Source: Xenorhabdus sp. IM139775
GTDB taxonomy: Bacteria; Pseudomonadota; Gammaproteobacteria; Enterobacterales; Enterobacteriaceae
Assembly (NCBI RefSeq): GCF_028598745.1
Contig: NZ_JAQRFK010000018.1
Coordinates: 1 to 56,464, forward strand
Length of the DNA stretch: 56,464 nt
Direction of reading: 5' to 3'
In this document: one piece after another, positions 9,365-20,226 of the stretch
How the letters are laid out: each line of letters starts with the position of its first letter
Numbering within the stretch: position 1 is the stretch's first letter
Made by a program: the position numbers and the translations under genes
The notes under the pieces: model-generated
The model's database searches: none
What the model saw: the letters and a program-made list of their open reading frames with translations, nothing else
What the model was told of the DNA's origin: nothing

Positions 9365-10492
9365 GTGAAAATTTTAGTTGATGAAAATATGCCTTATGCT
9401 GAACAACTCTTTCAGGCATTGGGTGAAGTACAGGCAGTTCCGGGGCGTCCAGTACCGGAGGGCGCGCTGGGACATGCCGATGCCTTTATGGTTCGGTCGG
9501 TCACTAAAGTCAATGAATCCCTGTTGCAAGGCAGTTCGGTGAAATTTGTCGGAACGGCGACTGCGGGAATGGATCATGTTGATCAGCAATGGTTAGCCCA
9601 GGCCGGAATTGGGTTTTCCGCCGCCCCCGGATGTAACGCCATTGCCGTCGTTGAGTACGTATTTTCAGCACTGCTGCTATTGGCTGAACAAGATCAGTTC
9701 CAACTTAAAGATAAAACGGTCGGTATTGTCGGTGTTGGCAATGTCGGTGGGCGTTTGGCTGATCGACTGGCGGCTTTGGGCGTGAAGACCTTACTGTGCG
9801 ATCCTCCCCGCGCCGATCGGGGTGATGAAGGCGAGTTTTGGCCTTTAGAAACCTTGGTCAAAGAAGCCGATATTCTGACTTTCCACACACCGCTTAATCA
9901 ATCGGGTTCATACAAGACCTATCATTTAGCGGATGCAGAATTACTTTCTGCATTACCGGACAACCGAATTTTAATTAATGCCAGCCGTGGTGAGGTGGTT
10001 GATAATCAAGCATTACTTGCCGTACTGCAAAAGGGAAAGAAACTACGTACAGTTCTTGATGTTTGGGAGCCGGAGCCTGACCTTTCTTTGCCTTTGTTGG
10101 CGTTAGTCGATATTGGCACTCCCCATATTGCAGGTTATACCTTGGAAGGCAAGGCACGGGGGACAACTCAGGTTTTTGAGGCGTATTGTGAGTTCTTGGG
10201 GCAACCTCGCAAGACGGCGTTGGCGGATTTGTTGCCGACCCCCGATTTTAGTCAGGTCACCGTGCGGGGGGAAGTGACGCAAAGCGTCCTCAAGCGTTTG
10301 ATGCATTTAGTGTATGATGTGCGCCGTGATGATGCCCCCTTACGTCAGGTTGCGGCTCAGGCAGGTGCGTTTGATCGATTGCGCAAAGACTATCCAGAAC
10401 GTCGGGAGTGGTCTTCCCTGACCGTGCATTGTGACTCAGAAGAGAGCGCTCAATTACTAGCCAGAATTGGATTTAATGCCAAAGTGATTTAA
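9365..10492 (+). CDS. pdxB: Erythronate-4-phosphate dehydrogenase
   Basis: PdxB oxidises 4-phospho-D-erythronate in the DXP-dependent pyridoxal phosphate pathway. It is a D-2-hydroxyacid dehydrogenase: the Rossmann motif is [16 protein letters not shown] near residue 120, the catalytic Arg is in NASRGEVVD near 207, and the catalytic His is in GTPHIAGYT near 254. The C-terminal PdxB-specific dimerisation region is present. I choose the GTG at 9365 ([13 protein letters not shown]), which matches the enteric N-terminus and follows GGATGAG at good spacing; an ATG at 9356 would add three residues but has no ribosome site. It heads the pdxB-usg-truA series. Confidence 0.95.
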   Translation: MKILVDENMPYAEQLFQALGEVQAVPGRPVPEGALGHADAFMVRSVTKVNESLLQGSSVKFVGTATAGMDHVDQQWLAQAGIGFSAAPGCNAIAVVEYVFSALLLLAEQDQFQLKDKTVGIVGVGNVGGRLADRLAALGVKTLLCDPPRADRGDEGEFWPLETLVKEADILTFHTPLNQSGSYKTYHLADAELLSALPDNRILINASRGEVVDNQALLAVLQKGKKLRTVLDVWEPEPDLSLPLLALVDIGTPHIAGYTLEGKARGTTQVFEAYCEFLGQPRKTALADLLPTPDFSQVTVRGEVTQSVLKRLMHLVYDVRRDDAPLRQVAAQAGAFDRLRKDYPERREWSSLTVHCDSEESAQLLARIGFNAKVI

Positions 10493-10559
10493 TCGAGGCA
10501 GGGGTTCCTGTCAGTCAGCAAAAATAAGAAGTGGAATAAGAGAAGTGGAGAAAACCAAC

Positions 10560-11570
10560 ATGTCAGAAGGTTGGAATATTGCGCTTTTGGGTGCAACAGG
10601 CGCAGTAGGTGGAGCGATATTGGCGTTATTACAGGAACGTCAATTTCCGGTTGGTGAACTACATCTTCTTGCCAGCGAACAAAGTGCCGGAAAGATCCAG
10701 CGTTTTAACGGAAAAAACATCACGGTTCGTGATGCAGCAGAATTTGACTGGTCACAGGTGCAATTCGCTTTTTTTGCCGTGCCGATGGAAGTGACTGCAC
10801 AGCATATTGAAAAGGCAACGGAGTCGGGTTGTCTGGTGATTGACAGCAGCGGCTTGTTCTCAGCAGAGCCGGATGTGCCCTTGGTGGTTCCCGGCGTAAA
10901 TTCATACGCACTGGCTGAATACCGTCACCGTAACATCATCGCGGTGGCAGATAGTGCAACCAGTCAGGTGCTGACCGCCATCAAACCATTGATCGATGCG
11001 GCGGGGATTGCCCGTTTACAGTTGACCAATCTATTGCCCATGTCGGTTCATGGCAAAGCCGCCATTGACGAATTGGCAGGGCAGAGTGCACGTTTATTAA
11101 ATGGCATTCCCCCCGATGAAGGCCGTTTCAGCAAACAATTGGCCTTCAATATGCTGCCTTTGTTACCTGATGCAGAAGGCACGGTGCGTGAAGAGCGTCG
11201 TATTGTCGATCAAATTCGCAAAGTGTTGCAGGATGAAGGGCTGCCAGTTTCCGTAAGTTGTGTCCAATCTTCAGTGTTCTATGGCATTGCGCAGATGGTG
11301 AGTGTAGAAACATTGCGCCCGGTGGGTATCGAAGAGGCCCGTGAGGAATTTGAACGTGTTGAAGACATTCAGGTTTCAGAAGAGGGAGATTACCCGACTC
11401 AGGTCACTGATGCTTCGGGCAGTGAACGTTTGGCGATAGGCTGCCTGCGCAATGATTATGGTATGCCGGAAATGCTGCAATTCTGGTCAGTTGCCGATAA
11501 TATCCGTTTTGGCGGCGCCCTGATGGCGATTGAAATCGCAGAAAAACTGATGCAGGAGCAATTTTACTGA
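10560..11570 (+). CDS. usg: Usg, aspartate-semialdehyde dehydrogenase-like protein
   Basis: Usg (336 residues from the ATG at 10560) has the aspartate-semialdehyde dehydrogenase fold with the N-terminal NADP loop [10 protein letters not shown]. At the position of the catalytic Cys of true Asd enzymes it reads VADSATSQV, without cysteine, so it is unlikely to catalyse the Asd reaction. Its real role is unknown. An in-frame GTG at 10545 is rejected because GTGGAG there serves as the ribosome site and the family N-terminus is MSEGWNIA. The stop overlaps the truA start (TGATG), a conserved coupling in enterics. Confidence 0.92.
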   Translation: MSEGWNIALLGATGAVGGAILALLQERQFPVGELHLLASEQSAGKIQRFNGKNITVRDAAEFDWSQVQFAFFAVPMEVTAQHIEKATESGCLVIDSSGLFSAEPDVPLVVPGVNSYALAEYRHRNIIAVADSATSQVLTAIKPLIDAAGIARLQLTNLLPMSVHGKAAIDELAGQSARLLNGIPPDEGRFSKQLAFNMLPLLPDAEGTVREERRIVDQIRKVLQDEGLPVSVSCVQSSVFYGIAQMVSVETLRPVGIEEAREEFERVEDIQVSEEGDYPTQVTDASGSERLAIGCLRNDYGMPEMLQFWSVADNIRFGGALMAIEIAEKLMQEQFY

Positions 11571-12409
11571 TGTCTGATACAGGGCTGGGTCAGTCGGTGC
11601 CAGCGGCAAAGCAAGTGAAAATTGCACTGGGGATTGAATATGACGGCAGTCGATATTATGGTTGGCAGCGTCAGCAAGAAGTGAAAAGCGTACAAGAGTG
11701 TCTGGAAAAAGCGTTGTCGAAAGTGGCGAATGAGCCGATTTCAGTTCTCTGTGCGGGCAGAACGGATGCAGGGGTACACGCCACCGGGCAGGTCGTGCAT
11801 TTTTCCACCTCGGCACAACGTAAAGATGCAGCATGGACTATGGGGGTCAATAGCCATTTGCCAGCGGATATCGCCGTACGTTGGATCAAAACGGTGGATG
11901 ATGAATTCCATGCTCGTTTCAGTGCAACAGCCCGCCGTTATCGCTATGTGATTTTCAACCATCGCTATCGCCCAGCGATATTGGCACGCGGTGTCACGCA
12001 TTTTCATTATCCATTGGATGAGAAAAAAATGCATGAAGCAGCACAGCGCTTGTTGGGCGAGAATGACTTTACCTCTTTCCGCGCCGTGCAGTGCCAGTCC
12101 AATTCACCGTGGCGCAATATGATGCATATTCATGTTAGTCGGCACGGGCATTATGTTGTTATTGACATTAAGGCGAATGCTTTCGTTCATCATATGGTGC
12201 GCAATATCGTTGGCAGCTTGCTGGAGATTGGTTGCGGAAATCAGGATATTGGCTGGATGGCTGAATTATTGGCACTGAAAGACCGGACAAAAGCGGCAGC
12301 AACCGCCAAAGCTGAGGGCTTATATTTAGTTGCGGTGGATTATCCTGCTCGCTTTGGTTTACCTGAACCTGTTATGGGTCCCCTGTTTCTGGGAAATAAG
12401 TTAATTTGA
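11570..12409 (+). CDS. truA: tRNA pseudouridine synthase A (positions 38-40)
   Basis: TruA isomerises uridines 38-40 in the anticodon stem-loop of many tRNAs. The catalytic Asp lies in [18 protein letters not shown] near residue 65, and the RNA-binding [12 protein letters not shown] motif near residue 24 is intact. The 279 residues compare with about 270 in E. coli, the difference being a slightly longer N-terminus. It is translationally coupled to usg by a 1-bp overlap. Confidence 0.97.
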   Translation: MSDTGLGQSVPAAKQVKIALGIEYDGSRYYGWQRQQEVKSVQECLEKALSKVANEPISVLCAGRTDAGVHATGQVVHFSTSAQRKDAAWTMGVNSHLPADIAVRWIKTVDDEFHARFSATARRYRYVIFNHRYRPAILARGVTHFHYPLDEKKMHEAAQRLLGENDFTSFRAVQCQSNSPWRNMMHIHVSRHGHYVVIDIKANAFVHHMVRNIVGSLLEIGCGNQDIGWMAELLALKDRTKAAATAKAEGLYLVAVDYPARFGLPEPVMGPLFLGNKLI

Positions 12410-12460
12410 CATTTTCGAATAGAATAGTGATAGGGATGTTTGATCATAACGAGGAATATT

Positions 12461-13159
12461 ATGGACTTTTTAACTCATTTTGTTGATTTTGCGAAATTCA
12501 TTGTCGATTTTATTTTACACATTGATGCACATTTAGCTGAGTTGGTTGCTCACTATGGTGATTGGGTTTACGGCATCCTGTTTCTGATCATATTTTGTGA
12601 AACAGGCTTGGTGGTCACGCCATTCTTGCCGGGAGACTCTTTGCTGTTTGTGGCTGGCGCACTATCTGCCCTTGATTCCAATGATCTTAATGTCCACATC
12701 ATGGTGGCTTTAATGCTGGCAGCCGCCATTATTGGTGATGCGATAAACTATACCATTGGTAGAATTTTTGGTGAGAAACTATTTACCAATCCAAATTCAA
12801 AGATTTTTCGCCGTAGTTATTTAGATAAAACCCACGGGTTTTATGAAAAACATGGTGGAAAAGCCATAATTTTGGCTCGGTTTGTGCCAATTATTAGAAC
12901 GTTTGCACCGTTCGTTGCCGGAATGGGGAAAATGTCTTACCGCCATTTTGCTGCTTATAACGTCATCGGTGCATTTATCTGGGTGCTATTATTCAGCTAT
13001 GCGGGTTATTTGTTTGGTGATATGCCAGTGATACAGCAGAATCTGAAATTATTGATTGTTGCGATTATTTTTATTTCTATTCTGCCGGGAATCATTGAAA
13101 TTTGGCGTCATCGTCGTGCTGCATCGAAAAAAGCAGCAAGCAATGCAGTAGATAGATAA
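12461..13159 (+). CDS. dedA: DedA-family inner membrane protein
   Basis: This DedA-superfamily membrane protein (232 residues from the ATG at 12461) has the conserved re-entrant motif [19 protein letters not shown] near residue 50 and the second element (G)[19 protein letters not shown] near 140. Family members act in phospholipid carrier flipping and envelope homeostasis. The ATG at 12461 is preferred over the upstream TTG because ACGAGGA precedes it and the family starts with MD. It lies between truA and accD as in E. coli. Confidence 0.93.
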   Translation: MDFLTHFVDFAKFIVDFILHIDAHLAELVAHYGDWVYGILFLIIFCETGLVVTPFLPGDSLLFVAGALSALDSNDLNVHIMVALMLAAAIIGDAINYTIGRIFGEKLFTNPNSKIFRRSYLDKTHGFYEKHGGKAIILARFVPIIRTFAPFVAGMGKMSYRHFAAYNVIGAFIWVLLFSYAGYLFGDMPVIQQNLKLLIVAIIFISILPGIIEIWRHRRAASKKAASNAVDR

Positions 13160-13276
13160 ATCGATAACCGTAAGCAGGTTTGAGCAGTTTTTTATCCACA
13201 CTGTAATGGCATTGTGGTTTAATGGCACGTAAAACAAAAGCTGGCATCAGCCAGATTTAGACGGAAAGGTTCATTA

Positions 13277-14224
13277 ATGAGCTGGATTGAAAAGATTCTA
13301 AATAAAAGCAAAATCATGCAAACTCGTAAGGCAAGCATACCTGAAGGAGTTTGGACAAAATGTGACAGTTGCAGTCAGGTACTTTATCGTGCTGAATTAG
13401 AGCGTAACCTTGAGGTGTGTCCAAGATGTAACCACCACATGCGTATTTCAGCCCGCCAGCGATTGAATTCATTCTTGGATGAAGGTACAGGCACGGAGTT
13501 AGGCAGTGAGCTGGAACCTAAAGATATCCTGAAATTCCGCGATATTAAAAAATATAAAGATCGCTTGGTTGCCGCCCAGAAGCAGACGCAAGAAAAAGAT
13601 GCCCTGATCGCCATGAAAGGTAAGCTGCATGATATGCCCGTGGTGGCTGGTGCCTTTGAATTCAATTTCATGGGCGGCTCAATGGGGTCCGTGGTTGGCG
13701 CCCGTTTTGTCCGTGCCGTTGAACAGGCCCTGGAAGATAACTGCCCGTTTGTCTGTTTTACTTCCAGTGGTGGGGCGCGTATGCAGGAATCCCTGATGTC
13801 ACTGATGCAGATGGCAAAAACCAGTGCTGCGCTGGCAAAAATGCAGGATCGGGGTTTGCCTTATATCTGTGTTTTGACCAACCCAACCATGGGTGGGGTA
13901 ACCGCAAGCATGGGGATGTTGGGGGATATTAATATCGCGGAACCGAAAGCATTGATTGGTTTTGCCGGCCCTCGTGTCATCGAACAGACCGTGCGTGAAA
14001 AATTGCCGGAAGGTTTCCAGCGCAGCGAATTCCTGCTGGATAAAGGGGCGGTTGACATGATCGTGAGCCGTCTGGAAATGCGTGACAAAGTTGCCAGCCT
14101 GTTTGCCATGTTGACGCATCAACCGCAACCGGGCACAAAAACGGAACCAATGGAAGCAGCCGTTGTTGAATCTGCTGATGTTGAAGCTGATATAAACATC
14201 AATCCTAATAAAGAAGATGCCTGA
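13277..14224 (+). CDS. accD: Acetyl-CoA carboxylase, carboxyltransferase beta subunit
   Basis: AccD (315 residues) pairs with AccA to transfer carboxyl from carboxybiotin to acetyl-CoA, the first step of fatty acid synthesis. The N-terminal zinc ribbon is clear (CDSC near residue 27 and CPRC near 49). The crotonase-like core has the oxyanion segment [10 protein letters not shown] near 165 and the [10 protein letters not shown] helix near 207. The C-terminal tail is low-complexity and acidic. It overlaps folC by 8 bp. Confidence 0.97.
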   Translation: MSWIEKILNKSKIMQTRKASIPEGVWTKCDSCSQVLYRAELERNLEVCPRCNHHMRISARQRLNSFLDEGTGTELGSELEPKDILKFRDIKKYKDRLVAAQKQTQEKDALIAMKGKLHDMPVVAGAFEFNFMGGSMGSVVGARFVRAVEQALEDNCPFVCFTSSGGARMQESLMSLMQMAKTSAALAKMQDRGLPYICVLTNPTMGGVTASMGMLGDINIAEPKALIGFAGPRVIEQTVREKLPEGFQRSEFLLDKGAVDMIVSRLEMRDKVASLFAMLTHQPQPGTKTEPMEAAVVESADVEADININPNKEDA

Positions 14225-15530
14225 TATTTTGCAAATTCCTCAAGCCACGTCGCCACTGATGACGTGGCTTTCCTATCTGGGAAACCTGCATACCAAAGCC
14301 ATTGATATGGGCCTTGGGCGTGTAGGAAAACTGGGTCGTCAATTAGACCTGTTGAACCCGGCCCCAAAAGTGATCACGGTGTCAGGCACGAATGGCAAGG
14401 GAACGACTTGCCACACCCTTGAATCTATTTTCCTGGCCGCAGGGCTTAAAGTGGGGGTGTACAGTTCCCCACACCTGATACGTTATACCGAGAGGGTACG
14501 TATTCAGGGCAAGGAAGCAACGGAACAAGATTTCTGCCGTGTATTTGCCGCGATTGAAGCCCAGCGCGGCGATATCTCATTGACCTATTTTGAATATGGG
14601 ACATTGGCCGCCTTACAACTTTTCAAAGACGCTGCTCTTGATGTCGTGATTTTGGAAGTGGGATTGGGTGGCCGTTTGGATGCCACTAATATTGTTGATG
14701 CTGATATTGCCGCCATCACCAGCATTGCGCTGGATCATACCGATTGGTTGGGGTCAGATCGTGAACACATTGGCCGTGAAAAAGCCGGCATTTTCCGCCG
14801 TGGGCATTTTGCGGTGGTGGGTGAGCAGGATATGCCCCAGTCAATTGCTGACGTTGCGGATGAATTGGGCGCGAAACTTTTTCGTCGTGGTGTTGACTGG
14901 CACTTCTCACAGCATGAAAATCGCTGGAGCTGGTTAAGTCATCAGCAGCAACTCAATGGGTTACCTTTGCCCAACCTGCCGCTGGCAAACGCTGCCACGG
15001 CGATGGGGGTGATCCACTGCTTGTTGCAACAGGATGATAAAATCAGCCGCGCGATTGATGAGCAAGCCATTCATATGGGATTGAAAAATGCCCAATTACC
15101 GGGGCGTTTCCAAATGATCAGGCAACAACCGCTGGTCATTTTAGATGTGGCTCATAATCCACATGCTGCGGGCTATCTGGTGCAGAAATTAGCAGGGCTG
15201 CCTCGCTCACCGGGCAGTAAAATCCGCGGTGTCATTGGCATGTTGGGCGATAAGGACATTGCCGGTACGCTCGCCTGTCTTTCCTCACAGATTGATGAAT
15301 GGTACTGCGCATCCCTGCATGAACTGAGGGGAGCGGACGCCGAAATATTGTCTGGGCACCTTGTCCGTGCCCGGACATTCCCGCAAGTAGCAGCCGCTTG
15401 GCAGCAGGCAATGGAAGACGCATCGGCGCAAGATATCATTGTGGTCTGTGGCTCTTTCCACACGGTGGCACATGTTATGGAGGCACTGGAGATGGCGGCA
15501 TCGGAGGGGGGCAAGGAAAGTGGCCAGTAA
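14217..15530 (+). CDS. folC: Dihydrofolate synthase / folylpolyglutamate synthase
   Basis: FolC (437 residues) couples dihydropteroate to glutamate and then extends the polyglutamate tail of folates. The Mur-ligase P-loop is [14 protein letters not shown] near residue 60. The second ATP/folate region [22 protein letters not shown] near 145 and the [12 protein letters not shown] motif near 310 are present. The start ATG lies inside the accD stop region, and dedD starts 11 bp before the folC stop, so accD-folC-dedD are tightly coupled. Confidence 0.97.
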   Translation: MPDILQIPQATSPLMTWLSYLGNLHTKAIDMGLGRVGKLGRQLDLLNPAPKVITVSGTNGKGTTCHTLESIFLAAGLKVGVYSSPHLIRYTERVRIQGKEATEQDFCRVFAAIEAQRGDISLTYFEYGTLAALQLFKDAALDVVILEVGLGGRLDATNIVDADIAAITSIALDHTDWLGSDREHIGREKAGIFRRGHFAVVGEQDMPQSIADVADELGAKLFRRGVDWHFSQHENRWSWLSHQQQLNGLPLPNLPLANAATAMGVIHCLLQQDDKISRAIDEQAIHMGLKNAQLPGRFQMIRQQPLVILDVAHNPHAAGYLVQKLAGLPRSPGSKIRGVIGMLGDKDIAGTLACLSSQIDEWYCASLHELRGADAEILSGHLVRARTFPQVAAAWQQAMEDASAQDIIVVCGSFHTVAHVMEALEMAASEGGKESGQ

Positions 15531-16209
15531 ATTTCAGAATCGCTTGGTTGGAACCCTCGTTCTCGTCGCATTGGGCGTGATTGTGTTGCCGATGATTTTT
15601 GATGGTGATAAGAAATATAAAGAAGGGCAATTTGCTTCGATTCCGTTGATGACAAAACCGGGTGATGAAGAAGATATTGACTCGATCCCGCCATTGGCAC
15701 AAAACATGCCGTCCACACCGCCCGAAGGGGCGGCACAAGCAATGCAATCACAGGAGCAAGAGCCAGATATCGAAACGTTGTCCAGGCTACCGTCTTCAGA
15801 GCCGGTCACAGCACCGCCGGTGACCGGCACGCAAGACCGGAAGACAGCGGTGAAACCTGAATCCCCCCCCCAGCGGAAAGTGGAAACTCAACCGCCGGAG
15901 AAAAAACCGGAATCCCGTGCTGAAAGCAAGCCAGAGACTAAATCGAAACCCGCAGAACAAGCACCTCGGGCAACGGCCTATGTGGTTCAACTGGGTGCAT
16001 TAAAAAATGCGGATAAAGTTGACGAAATAGTCGCGAAACTGCGTCTTTCCGGGCATCAGGTATACACCGTGCCTTCTTCTCCGGTACAGGGACAATTGTC
16101 ACGGATCTATGTCGGGCCGAATGCGTCAAGGCAGAGACTGGAATCCATTTTGTCCGAACTGAGGGAACTGACGGGATTACAAGGGCAGATCAAAAACTAT
16201 CAGCCATAA
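15520..16209 (+). CDS. dedD: SPOR-domain cell-division protein DedD
   Basis: DedD (229 residues) is a bitopic septal-ring protein. It has one N-terminal transmembrane helix (LVGTLVLVALGVIVLPMIF), a long Pro/Glu/Lys-rich periplasmic linker (about residues 45-145), and a C-terminal SPOR domain (AYVVQLGALKNADKVDEIV onward) that binds denuded septal peptidoglycan. I choose the GTG at 15520 because it gives the family N-terminus [12 protein letters not shown] and follows CAAGGAAA. A longer in-frame extension upstream lies entirely within folC. It overlaps the folC 3' end. Confidence 0.93.
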   Translation: MASKFQNRLVGTLVLVALGVIVLPMIFDGDKKYKEGQFASIPLMTKPGDEEDIDSIPPLAQNMPSTPPEGAAQAMQSQEQEPDIETLSRLPSSEPVTAPPVTGTQDRKTAVKPESPPQRKVETQPPEKKPESRAESKPETKSKPAEQAPRATAYVVQLGALKNADKVDEIVAKLRLSGHQVYTVPSSPVQGQLSRIYVGPNASRQRLESILSELRELTGLQGQIKNYQP

Positions 16210-16253
16210 TTGGGTGCGTTTCAGATTATTTTCGGTAGAGTGATGAATCTACT

Positions 16254-16269
16254 ACGCAAACGTTTTCGT
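16254..16269. promoter_or_regulatory. PurR operator of cvpA-purF
   Basis: ACGCAAACGTTTTCGT is an exact match to the PurR consensus ACGCAAACGTTTNCGT. A plausible -10 TAGAAT lies at 16277-16282, so the operator covers the -35 to -10 interval of the cvpA promoter. PurR with hypoxanthine or guanine represses this operon in enterics. Confidence 0.92.
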
Positions 16270-16324
16270 TTTCTGTTAGAATGCGCCCGACCTGAATGTC
16301 GGGGGCCTGTTTTTGGATTAAGAT

Positions 16325-16813
16325 ATGGTCTGGATTGATTATACAATTATTGCCATCATTGGTTTCTCGGCACTGGTTAGCTTGATTCGTGGTTTTGTTC
16401 GCGAAGCGCTCTCCCTGATAACATGGGGCTGTGCTTTCTTTGTTGCCAGCCACTTCTATACTTATCTGGCGGCGTATTTTACCCGCCTTGAAGATGAACT
16501 GGTGCGGAATGGGGTAGCGATTGCTATCTTATTCATTGCAACACTGATTGTTGGCGCAGTAGTAAACTATGTCATTGGTTCACTTGTTCAGCGAACAGGC
16601 CTGTCAGGTACTGATCGGGTGCTTGGGATCTGTTTTGGGGCCTTGCGCGGTGTCTTGATTGTGTCCGCTATCCTGTTTATGGCAGACTCTTTCACGCCCC
16701 TTCCCAAAAGTCAGGATTGGCAACAATCACAACTGATCCCACAGTTCAGTCAAATCATCAGGTGGTTTTTTGACTACCTGCAAAGTGCGTCGAGTTTCCT
16801 GCCGGAGAGATAA
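16325..16813 (+). CDS. cvpA: CvpA family membrane protein
   Basis: CvpA (162 residues) is a small inner-membrane protein with four hydrophobic helices, named for colicin V production in E. coli. Its precise function is unsettled, with roles in envelope stress and bile tolerance reported. The N-terminal [21 protein letters not shown] helix and the REALSL motif are typical. It is the first gene after the PurR operator and lies 32 bp before purF. Confidence 0.95.
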   Translation: MVWIDYTIIAIIGFSALVSLIRGFVREALSLITWGCAFFVASHFYTYLAAYFTRLEDELVRNGVAIAILFIATLIVGAVVNYVIGSLVQRTGLSGTDRVLGICFGALRGVLIVSAILFMADSFTPLPKSQDWQQSQLIPQFSQIIRWFFDYLQSASSFLPER

Positions 16814-16845
16814 CGCTCTCCGCTTGGCTGATGAGGAAAGGCTAC

Positions 16846-18363
16846 ATGTGCGGTATTGTCGGTATCGTCGGTTTTACACCGGTTAACCAGTCGATTTATG
16901 ATGCATTGACGGTGCTTCAGCACCGTGGACAAGATGCAGCAGGTATTGCAACTATTGATGGTAACAATGAATTTCGTTTACGTAAGGCCAACGGCTTGGT
17001 CAAAGATGTGTTTGAAACACGGCACATGCTACGTTTACAGGGAACCATCGGGATTGGGCATGTCCGTTATCCTACGGCGGGCAGTTCCAGTGCCTCTGAA
17101 GCACAACCCTTTTATGTGAATTCTCCTTTTGGTATCACGTTGGCACATAACGGCAATCTGACAAACGCACATGAATTGAAGAAGATGTTGTTTGAAAATG
17201 CCCGCCGCCATGTCAATACCACCTCAGATTCTGAAATCCTACTGAATATTTTTGCCAATGAATTAGCCCAATTTCCCCATTTTCCCTTAGCGCCTGATGA
17301 TATCTTCTCGGCCGTCTCAAACATGCACAAAAAAATTCGCGGTGCGTATGCCTGCGTTGCGATGATTATTGGGCATGGGGTGGTGGCTTTCCGTGATCCA
17401 CACGGCATTCGTCCCTTGGTATTGGGGAAGAAAACCGGGGAAGATGGCCGCGATGAATATATGGTGGCGTCGGAAAGTGTGGCGCTGGATACATTGGGTT
17501 TTGAATTCCTGCGTGATGTCGCTTCGGGTGAAGCGATTTATATCACTGAAAACGGGCAACTGTTTACGCGCCAGTGTGCAGAAAATCCGTCATTGACTCC
17601 TTGTCTGTTCGAATTTGTTTATCTGGCTCGCCCGGATTCCTTTATTGACAAGGTGTCGGTATATAACGCGCGGCTACGGATGGGGAAAAAACTCGGGGAA
17701 AAAATTGCCCGTGAATGGGAAGACCTGCATATTGATGTGGTTATTCCCGTACCGGAAACCTCGTGTGACATTGCACTGGAAATCGCCCATATTCTGAATA
17801 AACCTTATCGTCAGGGATTTGTCAAAAATCGCTATGTCGGGCGTACCTTCATCATGCCGGGTCAGCAGGAGCGACGTAAATCCGTTCGCCGTAAACTGAA
17901 TGCCAACCGCGCAGAATTCCGGGGCAAAAATGTTCTGCTGGTGGATGATTCCATTGTACGTGGCACCACGTCGGAGCAGATCGTCGAGTTAGCACGTGAA
18001 GCGGGTGCCAAAAAAGTCTACTTTGCTTCGGCGGCACCGGAAGTTCGCTTCCCGAATGTTTATGGCATTGATATGCCAAATGCCAATGAGCTGATTGCCC
18101 ACGGTCGGGAAGTGGATGAAATTCGCCAGCTTATTGGGGCTGATGCGCTGATATACCAAGATCTCCCTGATCTGGTGCAAGCGGTACGGGAAGAAAACCC
18201 GGATATTGAAAAATTCGAATGCTCTGTATTTGATGGTATCTATGTGACGAAAGACATTGACCAGATTTACCTCGACTATCTGGAAAACTTACGTAAGGAC
18301 GATGCCATGAAAGTGCGCGGACAGAGCGAAATAGAGAATCTGGAAATATATAATGAAGGATAA
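16846..18363 (+). CDS. purF: Amidophosphoribosyltransferase
   Basis: PurF (505 residues) makes 5-phosphoribosylamine from PRPP and glutamine, the first committed step of purine synthesis. I choose the ATG at 16846 because it places Cys directly after Met (MCGIVGI): removal of Met exposes the N-terminal nucleophilic Cys of the class II glutaminase. The upstream ATG at 16831 would bury it; GAGGAAAGG there is the ribosome site. The PRPP loop [19 protein letters not shown] lies near residue 365. It is co-transcribed with cvpA under PurR. Confidence 0.98.
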   Translation: MCGIVGIVGFTPVNQSIYDALTVLQHRGQDAAGIATIDGNNEFRLRKANGLVKDVFETRHMLRLQGTIGIGHVRYPTAGSSSASEAQPFYVNSPFGITLAHNGNLTNAHELKKMLFENARRHVNTTSDSEILLNIFANELAQFPHFPLAPDDIFSAVSNMHKKIRGAYACVAMIIGHGVVAFRDPHGIRPLVLGKKTGEDGRDEYMVASESVALDTLGFEFLRDVASGEAIYITENGQLFTRQCAENPSLTPCLFEFVYLARPDSFIDKVSVYNARLRMGKKLGEKIAREWEDLHIDVVIPVPETSCDIALEIAHILNKPYRQGFVKNRYVGRTFIMPGQQERRKSVRRKLNANRAEFRGKNVLLVDDSIVRGTTSEQIVELAREAGAKKVYFASAAPEVRFPNVYGIDMPNANELIAHGREVDEIRQLIGADALIYQDLPDLVQAVREENPDIEKFECSVFDGIYVTKDIDQIYLDYLENLRKDDAMKVRGQSEIENLEIYNEG

Positions 18364-18397
18364 TATTGTTATTATCATTCAGTTAGCTATCTTATCA

Positions 18398-18487
18398 ACT
18401 TCAAGTTGCCGTCCGTAAGACGAAAACAGAGTATTATCTCCCCGCAACGCGGGGAGATAATCAATGTATCTTGAAGTATGACGATAT
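18398..18487. repeat. Dispersed palindromic repeat, copy 1 (between purF and ubiX)
   Basis: This element of about 90 bp is bounded by ACTTCAAG and CTTGAAGT. Its core is a perfect 13-bp hairpin: ATTATCTCCCCGC (18433-18445), loop AAC, GCGGGGAGATAAT (18449-18461). A related copy lies at 46629-46718. The right end (CTTGAAGTATGACG) is the reverse complement of the left end of the element at 46431, so all appear to belong to one family. It ends 22 bp before the ubiX start and could act as a purF terminator or mRNA-stability element. Confidence 0.75.
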
Positions 18488-18509
18488 CGCCAGGATCTCA
18501 GGGGAAAAC

Positions 18510-19100
18510 ATGAAAAAATTGATTGTCGGGCTGACCGGGGCAAGTGGTGCGATTTATGGTGTCAGGTTACTGCAAGTTTTGCAGTCAGTAGAGGGCATTG
18601 AAACGCATTTGGTCATCAGCCAATCGGCCCGGCAGACTCTGGCACTGGAGACGGACTACACGCTGCGGGAGGTACAGGCCCTGGCTGATGTGGTCCATGA
18701 CAATCGTGATATTGCCGCCGCCATTTCCTCGGGATCTTTCAAGACATTGGGGATGGCCATTTTACCCTGTTCGATAAAAACCCTGTCAGGCATTGTGCAT
18801 AGTTACACGGATGGCTTAATGACCCGTGCTGCGGATGTGGTTTTGAAAGAGCATCGCAAGTTAGTGTTGGGGGTGAGAGAAACCCCCTTACACTTGGGGC
18901 ACTTGAGATTAATGGTACAGGCCGCGGAAATTGGGGCGGTGATCATGCCACCGGTTCCCGCATTTTACCATCGTCCTGAACATATTCAGGATATCATCGA
19001 CCAGACAGTGAACCGTGTGCTTGACCAGTTCGATATTGACTTGCCGGAAGATCTCTTTCACCGTTGGCAGGGGGCTAAACCCGCTGGGGATGACATTTAA
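18510..19100 (+). CDS. ubiX: Flavin prenyltransferase UbiX
   Basis: UbiX (196 residues) attaches a dimethylallyl unit to FMN to make the prenyl-FMN cofactor used by the UbiD decarboxylase in ubiquinone synthesis. The flavin-binding GLTGASGAIYGVRLL motif begins at residue 7, and the ILPCSIKTLSGIVHSYTD and PPVPAFYHRP motifs are present. The ATG at 18510 is preferred over an in-frame ATG at 18471, which falls inside the repeat element; AGGGGAAA precedes the chosen start. A strong hairpin follows. Confidence 0.96.
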   Translation: MKKLIVGLTGASGAIYGVRLLQVLQSVEGIETHLVISQSARQTLALETDYTLREVQALADVVHDNRDIAAAISSGSFKTLGMAILPCSIKTLSGIVHSYTDGLMTRAADVVLKEHRKLVLGVRETPLHLGHLRLMVQAAEIGAVIMPPVPAFYHRPEHIQDIIDQTVNRVLDQFDIDLPEDLFHRWQGAKPAGDDI

Positions 19101-19110
19101 GTGAGTCATG

Positions 19111-19139
19111 ATGCTGTTGCGAAGCGATCGCAACAGCAT
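19111..19139. terminator. Hairpin between convergent ubiX and yfcH
   Basis: ATGCTGTTGCG (19111-19121) pairs perfectly with CGCAACAGCAT (19129-19139) around a 7-base loop. It lies between the stops of the convergent genes ubiX and yfcH. There is no long T-run on either side, so termination efficiency is uncertain. Confidence 0.6.
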
Positions 19140-19162
19140 AATTAAACCGGCGCAGACAAAAA

Positions 19163-20077
19163 TTAGCCCGCATTGTCTTTTGCTTTTATCACATCTTGCA
19201 AGGCTTCCTCCAACTGAAAATAACGGAAACCAAAGCCGGCTGCTTCCAGTTTCTGAGGAATAGCTTGTTGGCCGCCTAACACCAACGCTGCGGCTTCTCC
19301 CATCACGATTTTTAATACACATGCAGGAATGCACATAAAAGCAGGGCGATGTAATACACCTGCGAGTGTGGCACTAAACAGCTCATTATGTACAGGGTAA
19401 GGCGATGTCATATTAAAGGGACCCTGTAGCTCGGATGATACCAGCAGGTAATAGATACCATTAACCATATCATCAATGTGTATCCACGGCATATACTGCT
19501 TGCCATTGCCGATTTTCCCACCTAAACCCAGCCGGAACAGTGGCAGCATTTTTTGCAGTGCGCCGCCTTTTGGTGCCAGGACAATGCCCGTACGCAACAA
19601 GCATACCCGGGTTTTACTACTTTTGGCCTGTAAAGCCAGTTGTTCCCAACGTTCACAAAGCTGATGAGCAAATTCATTTTGGGGAAGATCGTTTTCGGTC
19701 ACGACAGATTGCCCCTGATCGCCATAATAGCCAACCGCAGAACCGGAAATAAATACCGACGGTGGAGATTCACTGGCCTTAATGAGCTTGCTCAACTGCT
19801 CCGTAAGCTGCCAGCGGCTTTGGCAAAGTTTCTTTTTTTGTTTCGGTGTCCATCGCTTATTGGCAATAGGCTCACCGGCAAGATTGATAACCGCATCAAA
19901 GCCGTTGAGGGCGTGTTGGTTATTTAATGTTGTCCAGCATTCAACGCGATCAGAAAACAGAGAATATACTTTTTGTGGTGAACGACTCAAAATGGTGATG
20001 GAGTGGGAGAGTGAAAGTAGTTGGCAGATCAAGTGATGACCAATTAGCCCTGTTCCCCCCGTTATTAAGATACGCAT
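19163..20077 (-). CDS. yfcH: TIGR01777-type NAD-dependent epimerase (YfcH)
   Basis: This 304-residue extended short-chain dehydrogenase has the nucleotide motif [12 protein letters not shown] at the N-terminus, followed by [13 protein letters not shown] near residue 72 and [12 protein letters not shown] near 112, which identify the YfcH/SulA-like TIGR01777 subfamily. The substrate is unknown, and no reaction can be assigned from sequence. The ATG at 20077 is chosen over one at 20095 because AGGGGGTGG precedes it and the family starts with MRILITGG. It converges on ubiX. Confidence 0.93.
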   Translation of the reverse strand: MRILITGGTGLIGHHLICQLLSLSHSITILSRSPQKVYSLFSDRVECWTTLNNQHALNGFDAVINLAGEPIANKRWTPKQKKKLCQSRWQLTEQLSKLIKASESPPSVFISGSAVGYYGDQGQSVVTENDLPQNEFAHQLCERWEQLALQAKSSKTRVCLLRTGIVLAPKGGALQKMLPLFRLGLGGKIGNGKQYMPWIHIDDMVNGIYYLLVSSELQGPFNMTSPYPVHNELFSATLAGVLHRPAFMCIPACVLKIVMGEAAALVLGGQQAIPQKLEAAGFGFRYFQLEEALQDVIKAKDNAG

Positions 20078-20226
20078 AGCCACCCCCTGTAACAAAAGAT
20101 AATCGTCTATTGACTATAACAAGGGATGACTTAAGTGCCAGCGAAATATGCTGCTATCTGTTATCAACATCAATTTTTTTGGTGAAAAATTTCGCCATCA
20201 ACTGAATTTTCTTACATATATTTGAG

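Noticed and set aside
9138-9419. 93-codon minus-strand frame upstream of pdxB
   Set aside because: No ribosome site, no family likeness, and it overlaps the pdxB start; I treat the interval as the pdxB leader.
10560-11570. Usg as a second functional aspartate-semialdehyde dehydrogenase
   Set aside because: The catalytic Cys position is not conserved (VADSATSQV), and Usg is a known non-Asd paralogue in this gene context.
15439-15519. N-terminal extension of DedD within folC
   Set aside because: The extension is Trp/Arg-rich shadow coding; the GTG at 15520 gives the conserved N-terminus and has a ribosome site.
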